Shown here one piece after another: positions 54,600-64,000 of a stretch of DNA of 64,000 bases (position 1 is its first letter; the number at the start of each line of letters is the position of its first letter). The DNA is taken from assembly GCA_944470555.2 (NCBI GenBank), contig OX104134.1, forward strand, positions 17,401,248 through 17,465,247. Reading direction: 5' to 3'. The position numbers and the translations under genes are program-made. The stretch is from Heterobilharzia americana. Lineage: Eukaryota; Platyhelminthes; Trematoda; Strigeidida; Schistosomatidae. The notes below the pieces were generated by a model, which worked only from the letters and a program-made list of their open reading frames with translations, searched no databases and was not told the DNA's origin.

Positions 54600-57540
54600 T
54601 GAGTCTAGGAACCAGTAGCATCACTATACACGGCATCACCGTTTAAGATTTGGTCGTCAACGAATTGGTGAAAATCGTTAGGTAGGAGGAATTCACCAAG
54701 TAATCGTAGGAAACTAGCCGAGAGATAGACATGCTCGTATAGGAGTAGGAAGTTTGTTCCACGGCTTACTGCATTACGTCATGAAAAACCTGCATCGAGG
54801 TTTTGAGCTATACTTGTTTTTTGGAGTTGTGTGTCTGCTATTAGGCAGACTATATGCCGGCGTTGATATTAAAGTAATAGCACAGTTCGTTTCAGACTTT
54901 CCAAATAAAAGACGAAAAAGGAGGGTTAGGTTGAGCTACAGGCGTACAAGCCAGAGCGATTCTAGTTCCAGTTTTTTACACCCTGCTTCGTATGCAGGTC
55001 CTTCGTTTTGTATTAGCAGGCGCCGAGTAAAGTTTCGTTGAGTGCTCTCTGCGCGAATTCCATCAGATACTTTCATGTTCCCATAGATAACCGTGCAATA
55101 CTCTAATATTGGGTGGACCATAACTTTGTATAGCGTAAGTTTTACCCCAGGTGTGGGTGTATTTCTGTGTAGAAGACCTATGAGACTTCTGCCTTTGGAA
55201 ACTATTGAATCCGCATACTCCTTAGAAGTCAAACTCCCGGAGTGAGTGATTACGAGGTCTTTCGCAGTGTTGTATATCTGCAGTACGGTGTCATCTAAGT
55301 GCAGCGGTGCATCTGGATGTGATTGATTGAAATATAGAATGCCTCTTTTGTTTGAGTTCATTGGGATGTGCCAGGACACGCTCCATATGAATATTCTTTT
55401 TAGATCTTTTTGTATTTAACTGAAACCTTGTGCTGGTACTGCGCAAAAAAGCTATAGACCATCTTCGGGTCGTCTGCAAAAAGTTAAGTAGGCTGTCTCG
55501 GTTAACGCCGCAGATATCGCTTGCATAGATTGGGAAAAGTGGCTGTCCCGGAGCACTAACCTGGACGACACCACCTGCTACATGTTTGGAGAAGGAGTAG
55601 CAATTACTGAATTTTACCACTTGGGAGCAACCCTCTAAGGATGTTGCCAGCCAGGACACTGACGGCTCTTGGGAACCATATGATTGCCTCCTAAAGACCA
55701 GGTGTTTGTGAGGCACCTTATAGAGTTCCTACTTAAAGTCTAAGAAGAGGGTAATTACAAATAGCCCTTGGTCACACTCACCTGCAACGTTGTCTACGCT
55801 GTCAAGGTATCCGGCAGCGCATGATCGGCCTTTCAAAAATCCATGCTGTGCTGGCGACAGCAATTTGTTTGTCGTCATGTAGTCGACAGCTTCAGTAGCA
55901 GTCACCTATTCCACAGCCTTATATACTACCGACGTGATGTTTACAGCTAGCTAGTTTTCCGGGTTAGATGTTGGTCTACGTTTACGCTTGGGATGTGCAT
56001 GGTAGTTTCCAGCTCTAAGGGTAATCGCCACTGAAGAGGGACATATTAAGCAACTTCAAGAGAATCAGCGGCATGCTTTCGCACCTCTTTTTAACAAGAT
56101 GGTTGGAATTTCATCGGGTTTAGTGCAGTATAAAGTTCGAAGTGATGCTATAGCTAGGGAAATGTTTTGTTGAGTGGAGAGCACAGTACTTATCGAGTGA
56201 GTTGATGTTGACAGCGCACCAGTGACTTTCGTTTTGTTCCCGTGTGTAAAGCAGCTAGCAAACTGATAACCGAACTGTTCGCAGATTTGTGGTGGATATT
56301 CGCAGAAAATACCGTTATCTGTGACCAAGTAAAAGCACTATTTTTGGAGCTGCCTGTACGGGTTTTCAACGGTCTCGGTAGTGCTTCTTAATTACTAGCG
56401 TCACCACAATGAATGCATCACTGTTTAATGGCTCCTAGTGCCCTTTCTACCTCAAATGTGTCATGAGAGTCTTTGAGCGTGATAAGAGGTGAAAAGTCGT
56501 CCGACTTATAGTGCTGTCTGGCGTGGTCACGCATGCTGCTGCGTGTTTTCGTGGGTCTATAGTCAACTCTGTTTTTCTTAATTTCTCTTTTGAGTGATGG
56601 AGCAATATTGTCATGAGTCGTGCCCACATATCCACAAAAAAGATCACAGAGTTCTTCTGCTCAACTGTTGGTAAAGTAGGAGCTCCAATCTAGGCAACGC
56701 AGATACAGTCGTGGTTCGTCCCATTTAATATACTTGTAGTTTCCAGTTAGAACCGTTCCTGTCTCTTGGACCAATTTTGGGCTAGATGTGTTGAGATATC
56801 CATACACCATCTTGTGATCGCTGGCTGGGAGTTGCGTGCCTACTTGGAGTTTTGTGGGTGTGGTTCCGTTTGTGAAGACTAGGTCCAGGACGCTATTGTA
56901 CCTGGTAGGGTGTTCCACATGTTATTGCCAACCCACCTTTTCAAGAATGCTTATACATTTGTCAAGGCGCTTTGGATAGCCAGTTAGTTGCCACCTTATA
57001 TCTGGCACGTTAAAGCCACCACACAATTTTTGCTGCGTGTGTTAGTGATGCCACAAGAGCGAATATGCTTGTTGGCTTCTCGTCGTATTCGATTGAGGAG
57101 CAAGGGGGTTGGCAAATGCACCCTATTAGGAGAGATGTGGAGTGAGTAGGTCTGGCAATAACCCACGCTAGGTCATCAATCTCGTTTAGCTCAGAGGTTG
57201 AACACTGCGTACCCATGATGTCAGACTTTATACAGATAATGCACCTCCTCCTTAACCATGAAGTCTGTCCCTCCTGAACAGAGAGTTCTTACCGATGGAG
57301 ATCTCTGTGTCACTAATATCACGGGTACATCATGCCTCTGCAGTCATTCCCACGGACGGATCACAAATCAGAGTTACGAGTGTAATCTCCTTCATTTCGT
57401 TGCATACAGAGAGAGCGTTATTCAGGCAAAACGAGAGCGAGCGGAGAGTACAAAAGTGTTTGGATATATCTCGGAAAAAGTAAGCACTTCACTACATTCC
57501 CTGTGGGCCGCTTGCATACATCGTGCTGGCTATGTCATGA
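54600..57540 (-). mobile_element. CR1-like LINE copy 2, 5'-truncated and decayed
   Basis: On the - strand, in order: an endonuclease remnant (GGFNVPDIRWQ near 57,020 with a frame change; HPTRYNSVLDLVFTNG at about 56,905-56,860; LPASDHKMVYGYL near 56,820), a linker (KYIKWDEPRLYL), GIFCEYPPQICEQFGYQFA near 56,310, and RT pieces down to VHPILEYCTVIYG near 55,090 and LELESLWLVRL near 54,945. This order and these motifs are typical of CR1-clade LINEs, to which the schistosome SR1 element belongs. Stops and frameshifts are common. No target-site duplication was identified. Confidence 0.8.
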
Positions 57541-58272
57541 CCTGTAGCTTAGGGTGACGATTCGGTAATATTAACCTCGGAAGGAGCAATGTATTCACCA
57601 AATTGTGATTTGTGTAGAGAGTGTCAGTCAAGGCAGAGAGCAGGTGATCCAACAGCTTCCGAATCGCTTGCATTACTGGCGGCGTTTCAGCCATAGGCTG
57701 TCCGAAAAAACCCTGTTCGTAGGAAGTAGTGAGGACTGATAGATTGCGTGGCATGCCTGTCTGCAGGCTGCCGTATACATTATGGTCATAGCCAACTCCA
57801 TATTCACTAAGTTTTCCCTTCAACATCATCAACATAGGACCGGGCATTTCCTTCTTCCAGCCTGTACCTACTTCGACGAACACTGTGTGACGAGGCAATC
57901 GGTGACTAGGCATGCGTAGTACGTGTCCCAACCATCTCAGTCGATGAAGGTTCATAACCTCGTCAACTGATTTACCTCTTCTCCCTAAAACTCTACTCCT
58001 GATTTCTGCATTACTCATGTGGTGACACCACGGAATACAGTCTATACTACGAAGTTAGCAATGGTCAAACACCTGAAGCCAGCCTTCTCATGTCTTCCAC
58101 CTTGAATGGCAATGTTTCACAGCCATACATCTGGTAGAAGAGACCGGAGTGGTGTGCAGCACACGTGACTTTTAATGGAGATAGGGGATATCTCGGTGGT
58201 GTCGTAGGTGGCGTAGGTTGGCAAAAGTCGGTCGATCCTTTTGTGTTCGTGCAGATATTTCATCATCCATTG
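57541..58272 (-). mobile_element. Family B LINE 3' fragment between two CR1-like copies
   Basis: A - strand frame begins MSNAEIRSRVLGRRGKSVDE and continues LHRLRWLGHVLRMPSH and TGWKKEMPG. The 369 bp at 57,904-58,272 are a near-perfect inverted copy of 17,647-18,015. Left of that the two diverge strongly. It lies between CR1-like fragments on the same strand. Confidence 0.82.
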
Positions 58273-61200
58273 TGGATAAGTAGTGAATGATCCAAGTGGC
58301 CGGAGGCCCTGCGGATATGAAAATAAAGGACAAGGACTAACTTACGTTGATCGACGCTAGCAGTCAAGAAGTTAAAGAAATCGAGGTGACAGTTCATGCA
58401 TGATCGTGACTTCGAGAATCCATGTTGACTAGGTATGACGACGTTATCGATGAGCACGTGCTGAAGAATACCTTATTTAACTTCTTCTTCTATAATTCTA
58501 GACGCAACTGGAGTGATATTTTTAGGTGTGGAGTTATTAATTTCAGTTTTTGAGCCAGATTTGTGTCTAAGTATTGTGAGGGACACCTTCCGTATGTCGC
58601 GTATGCAGGAGCCTCCGTGGGTATGGAGTATGGTTTAAGTAATGATAACTAAATGTAAGGGCCCCCACTTATATGGAAGTGAGAAGATATTTCGTCAATA
58701 CCTGTGCTCTTAGAGAACTTAAGTGTTTTATTGACTAGGCTAATATTAGCACGCATAAAGGCAATAGTACTAGTAGGTTTCAGTTTGGGGGGGATAATCG
58801 GTCACTAATTTTAACGAAGTTCACTTTATTGGTGGAGATTGCTGGCAGTGAACATGCTATTGAATAATTCACTTATTTCTTTGGGCTTATTATAGACCTT
58901 ACCATCGTGATTGAGGAGGAGAGTATCGTGCTTTGGCCTGTCGGATTGCTTCCCTAGAAGTTTCACGACGGCACACTTCAGAGGAGCCAACTAGTGCAGT
59001 GGTTTCGTCCTTTTTTTGCTATCGCCTCCTCGATAATTACTAATGGAACGATGGACATTGAGAAGAGATCCAAGCGCTCCAAAGTCATGATACTTGAAGT
59101 GATTTGTCGAAAGTTATTTGCAGTTTTCGACGAACATTCTGAGGTGTAAAGACCTTTTTGACATGAGATATATGATTTTTTCAGAGGGTCAGTATATTAA
59201 TGCGGGCGTATAGATTAGAATATGGTATACTTAATGCCAGTTCTAGATCAACCGTGTTGAAATATATTCGCCATTCACTACCTCTAATCGACGAACAAGC
59301 TAGATCCCAGTCTGCCTTGTTATAACTTCTGTACTTGGATTGTGAGGGGGTGGAAGCAATGTGCGTAGTGCTGGATGGAGAAGGGAGTGATGTTGCACAC
59401 AATACAATTTTGTGGGCGCTTCCTGAGGACCATGAACTACCGTTTGTTAAAGGAGGACGAATATCTTGACATATAACTGGGTCAAACGCGTTTTTGCTTC
59501 TTGTTGGACCAGTGATAAATTTTTTCCATCCGAATATATATCCAAAGTATCAAGGAAAACTGTCGTATCTAGTGGGGCAAGTATACGTGTCCCACTTAAT
59601 TTCTGGTTGTTTGAAGTCTCCACGCATAATCTCGCGATCATATTGAAGGGAGAGTGCGTGTTCAAGAGCACCAATGAGTAAGGACTCGTCTTCAGAGAAC
59701 ATCTCAGGTGCTCTGTATGTGCGACTGAGCAGTACCGTTACACATTTGTAGTGCACTGTGACCCATAAAGGAGCCTTTAATTTCGCTTAGCACCACATCT
59801 TCCAACCTCGATACATTTAGCGTGCTTGCAAAGTATATTAAGTATCCACCTTTCTTATTGCTTCGGTCACATCTAAAATGTGTGTACATGTTGACACTCG
59901 CTTCATCATCTGGTATGCCAAGGTGACGCCATGATCCGGTGGCTATTTTGATGGGCGGTTTGAACAGAAGCAATATTGTTCTTAGCGTTGGCAGTCTGCT
60001 TATAACGGACCTGGAGTTAATAAAGGTAATAGAAAGGCATGAATAGAGGAAATTTGTAAACGCTTCGGGGTCAGTGAAGAGGGCCTGGGGTATGTCAGGA
60101 ACCCATGCTTGAATATGAGCTAACATCATACCACACGAGTCACCACTGTTTACAATTTCGGTAGTTGGAGTGGGAGACGATTTTAGTAATGAAGAGGTGG
60201 GGTCAGGTGAGCCACTTAGTTCACCCTGAACGTGGTGTGAATATTTGTTTGGAGCTTCACCTGTGTCCGGGAACGGGTATGTTGGATGAGCAGTGTCTTT
60301 TTCGTACGCTGGCCGGTTAGCTGAGCGTGGCTTGGTTGTGCCAGTATTTAAAGTGCCAACGAGAGACACTGTCCAGAACCTTTTCGCCTATCATTGTAGG
60401 CAGGATATATGAGCTGGGTCGACCGGGTAAAAACGGTTGCTCAGTGACCTATTATTGGGAGGAAAACTTAGTAGTCCGGGTGCAGTAATATTGTCTGAGA
60501 AGTGGCGTTCTTGCAGAGTACTGTAATTTAGTGGGCCACCTCGACTAGTACGGGCCCCATCATATTTCGTGTAAACCATGAAGTTGCCATCGTACAGGCT
60601 AGACATGTACGGTTGGTCATAAGTATTCCAATCATAGATGTTAGTATTCGGTGTGTATGAGGAACGGCGTACTTGAGAAGGGTGATTCAGTGGGTAGTAT
60701 GCCATATGTCCGTTTGTGCATATGGAAAAGTACCTACTAGGTACTTTGGACTCCAAAATATAGGCTTGGAATGTACGTCTTCTGTGGAAGGGGTCCGCTG
60801 GAGAGTTTGCCTGCTACTCATGCGCTCATGTGACCGCGTTAGATTTTGCTTGTTTTCTGCGTGCCTGAGATAGTCGGGGTTATGAGCTCCTTTAAATCTA
60901 CAATGTGAACTGGGTTCCTTGTAGTTGGTTTTGAGGGAATTCGACATCTTAGCTTCAGCATTACCTCGAACCCCATTGTTTTGCCCGTGAAAAATAAGCT
61001 CCTTGGGATATTTGGTTTTCAGCTTTAACGATGACTGCTGTTGCATAACAGGTGGGGAGCAAAATTCGTCTAAGCGAAACAGAAATGGGCAGCAGTATTT
61101 CTGGTGTCTTTTTGGGAGCCTAAAACAACTGCATGGGACATCCGACATGTTAACAGCGTCGAGAAGTACTTTTTCTACGGTATTTATAGGCATTCTATCC

Positions 61201-61950
61201 AGGACATTGTATACAACTGCCCCTGGCCTGCTGCTATGCGCCTTATGACTTCGGAAGAGATGTAATTGATTACATTCCTCACCTTTAGCACGGCGTAGGT
61301 TCGGTTTGGACATTGCTTCCATCATCTGCGAGGGTTGTGTCAAATTTAGTGGCCAGCGGCTTTTAAGGTGAGACGTTCCGCATATCTCGTACTATATCCG
61401 CTAAGTTGACTGGAATTGCATCAGTTAAGAGGATCCTAGAGCGGAGTTCGTTCACTTGCAGCTGTAGGTCTTGGATTGTTTCCTTAAGTCCCGAGACAGT
61501 TGAGAGTTCCTTACTGAGAAATACGGATTCAGATCCAACCGTCCGTACAACACCTGGAAGACCTATTACGGCTTTTATCTGTGCACCAATGCTACCCACG
61601 GATATAGATAGTTCCCAGTTGTTGGGCCAATCATCGGGCTACTCGTCAAAAATCTGTCACTTGTAACGTCGGTGTTGCGCCTGATTTCGCGTCGATGTAT
61701 TTATTGTCAGAACTCACACCGGTTTCGTTCGATGATGAAAGCAGGTTTAGAGTGATTTTTACCATGGATTTTGCTGGAACTTTCACTAGCGCGTTTAGTT
61801 GACTTTCGACCGGAAGTTTAACAGTACTTCTTTTCGTTAGGGTGAGGCCAGAGAACTGTGTTCAGTCGGATACCATAAGTAGCACGGAGAAGATTCATGC
61901 CAGTAACCAGGTATGAATGCCGACGCAACAGCTTGCTCATGCCACAAAGA
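58273..61950 (-). mobile_element. CR1-like LINE copy 1, 3'-truncated and decayed
   Basis: From the right: a leader (about 61,950-61,600), an ORF1-like peptide with a coiled-coil look (LKETIQDLQLQVNELRSR, 61,599-61,363), and a Cys-containing segment (CSCFRLPKRHQKYCCPF, about 61,100) followed by basic sequence. The endonuclease comes next (INSRSVISRLPTLRTILL near 60,010, HFRCDRSNKKGGYLIYFAS near 59,850, RGDFKQPEIKWDTYTCP near 59,620), then YNKADWDLACSSI near 59,310. The RT finger motif SQHGFSKSRSCMN at about 58,435 ends it. The RT palm is missing, replaced by the family B fragment at 58,272. Confidence 0.8.
60687..61599 (-). pseudogene. CR1-like ORF1 region remnant
   Basis: Two long - strand frames (61,599-61,363 and 61,343-60,687) in different phases may be one original ORF1. 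The first has heptad-like leucines; the second has CSCFRLPKRHQKYCC, suggesting a short zinc-binding or nucleic-acid-binding motif, and a Lys/Arg/Ser-rich remainder. CR1-type ORF1 proteins bind element RNA. The assignment rests on position before the endonuclease. Confidence 0.5.
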
Positions 61951-64000
61951 AGGTTCAGGAGCACAAAGGTGTGAGATTCTGTGCTATTTGAACACTACTG
62001 GTGAACAAGAGCGTAGAACAACAGGGAAAAACGGCTTAGCAGTTAAGTGAGTATTGCTACACGAATGTAGGGCAGGATATGAACGTACCTTGATTTACTT
62101 ATGATACTATGGTACTTGAGGTGTATCATCCGATTCTTCAAGAAAAAACACCCGGCTTTTAGTTTCACCTTTTCATATTTACTCCATCTTATTTGTCCTG
62201 TTATCATAGTCCAGTTATTTCCTACCTCTCTTCCACTTACAGAGACTAGCTGTTACATGCTTACCCTGATATGTTGGTTGGAACTTCCCGGTTGTCACAT
62301 TTCTTCCACCAAGACCATGACGTAGCCTTCTTCTGATTGGCAGATAATTTCTACACCAATTCTGGCCCGGTGTAAAACGGCACCCACATCCTTATCTAGA
62401 ACGCGACCTTTGGCCACTGCTCACTCGTTGAACAAACAAATTTTGCCCTGATTAGCTTAAAACAGTTGCCTGTAGACTTTGGTCACCATTACTGCATATT
62501 CTCAGCCCATTTAATGCCCGTAAAAGGATTTCACCGCACTTCTCAGGTTCTCAATCATTGAATGCTACAGTGTATGCTACATATATAGTTTGCGAATCCT
62601 TCCTTTCTCAAATTTGACAGATGTATGTCTATGATGAACTTCATGTTATGTTACATCTTATTGTGACCTGAACTTGATACAGTGTTGACATTTCAGCTCA
62701 TTCCCCTCCATTTGCGTGATGAGTTAGTTATTTTAAATTATCATTGCGTACCAGCATCTAAATTTTAGTGATAAAATTATATATTCATGCCTGTATACCT
62801 AAATGTGCCTGTATTTACTTGAATGAATCATTCTTATCATCAACTAGATATTAGACTTCAACGCAGCATTACGTAGAAAATAAAGTATGCTCCATTCTAT
62901 CCAAAAGTAGCATTTGACTTTATTCTATGATTTGTCTATGCAAAACGAAGTGTTCTGGATCAGTCGGTTAGATTTTGGCAAGTATACCAAAGTAAGAGTT
63001 CGTAAACTGGAAAAATTAACGTCGGAACAAGCGTGCGGTGTGGTTCCTGAATTGTCGATATCAGTACCAGTGTGTTTGGCTAGTCATAATCTTATTTAAA
63101 TGCAGCCATGCTATGCAGTATTGTTGCGACAATGTTATAGCTCACTGTGTGTGCACCAACAAACCTAATAACCTTAAACTGGATGAATAGTCATGGTTTC
63201 GCAGATTATATTGTGCGTCATGGGCAACATTGTGATGTCCGTTAGTGCTTGTGAAAGCAGTATTATAATTTCAAATATGCCCACGAAACAATAGGCGATA
63301 CAAATATTCGCTGTGATTGTACCTCAACTCTTTGCGGAAGCCACTGAAAGGTTTTCTTCGATGCGCTTCGATATCGCAAACGCTTGTTTTGTCTTTTATT
63401 TTATGCGTTATGATGAATAATTTATCAGAATGCTTAACGACCGGATCCAATTATTTTGGTCTGAACATAGGAAACAATTCAAAGAAACCTGGCTAACGCG
63501 ATCCAGACAAGTTGTTGCGTTCTACTGTATAGTTTCCTGAAATTCCCTGAGCCATACACAGCCAAGGATTACGTTTCAACAATGTCAAAACATGAGTTGA
63601 CGCGATAAATCTGTGGTAGAATTATGATAAATCCGTGGCGCCATGAAACGACAGCACGTTTTATCAGTGTTAAGTAGGTGGCTCAACAATGCAGTTAGGC
63701 AACCATACAGCCCATAAAGTTCTTTGATGCGGAACATGTAATACGTATCAAAAGTATTGGTTCGGCAAATACGATTATCATACGCCCAAGAATCGACTTT
63801 GCGCTACGTTTACTTCCATGGATATCTAGCTTTCCTTCAAATTCCAGGGAATATCACAAGAAATCCGTAAACTGATTCAGTGAAAGTTACAAACTTGCCA
63901 CGATGTGGGGGTTCAAGTGGGTTTTTTGCGTATGCAATAGTTGGACATGGACCACTTACCATAAAGTCCACCCTGTTTGTAGGAGTCCCATATGTACCAT
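61951..64000. other. No gene recognised
   Basis: A 61-codon + frame at 62,914-63,099 and a 74-codon one at 62,101 have no known motif. The interval is AT-rich apart from 62,270-62,480. Nothing further can be supported. Confidence 0.35.

Noticed and set aside
1..64000. CRISPR arrays, prokaryotic operons or ribosome-binding sites
   Set aside because: Introns, LINEs, Penelope-like elements and SINEs show eukaryotic nuclear DNA; no regularly spaced repeats were seen.

Overview
The window looks like digenean fluke DNA, most likely from a Schistosoma-type genome. It is AT-rich and almost entirely non-coding. It is packed with decayed non-LTR and Penelope-like retroelements and carries a schistosome-type hammerhead ribozyme inside a SINE-like repeat. 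One gene shows the 30-50 nt micro-introns typical of the 5' ends of schistosome genes. The assignment rests on these features; no rRNA, tRNA or mitochondrial marker is present.

Host genes. Two are supported. On the + strand, 8.7-10.3 kb holds five exons of a PARP2-like poly(ADP-ribose) polymerase covering the WGR domain and part of the helical regulatory domain. No catalytic exons were found, and the frame is broken twice. On the - strand, four phase-compatible exons (36,946 down to 16,546) encode about 380 residues of a Ser/Asn/Thr-rich protein I do not recognise. Its introns of 9.5, 8.1 and 1.6 kb contain most of the repeats between 17 and 36 kb.

Mobile DNA. Family A is an RTE-like LINE of about 3.2 kb with an endonuclease plus reverse transcriptase in one frame. 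Its three copies are A1 (28.2-31.4 kb, +), A2 (41.8-45.35 kb, -, old) and A3 (46.2-49.4 kb, -). A1 and A3 are young and have exact target-site duplications of 12 and 16 bp. Family B is a second endonuclease/RT LINE, present as about a dozen decayed fragments at 0-7.4, 13.6-15.3, 17.6-18.4, 23.4-24.0, 32.1-32.7, 34.3-35.4, 37.9-40.0 and 57.5-58.3 kb. CR1-like LINEs fill 54.6-61.9 kb on the - strand. Penelope-like fragments lie at 31.6-34.2 kb. A 247-bp foldback insert with a 13-bp target-site duplication splits a family B fragment at 34.9-35.2 kb. SINE-like units are scattered through the window.

Assembly. A gap of exactly 500 N lies at 15,327-15,826, directly at the end of a 1.1-kb block that is almost identical to 1,635-2,760. 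Long stretches (10.3-13.0, 18.9-22.4, 39.97-41.8, 49.4-54.5 and 62-64 kb) gave no recognisable gene.
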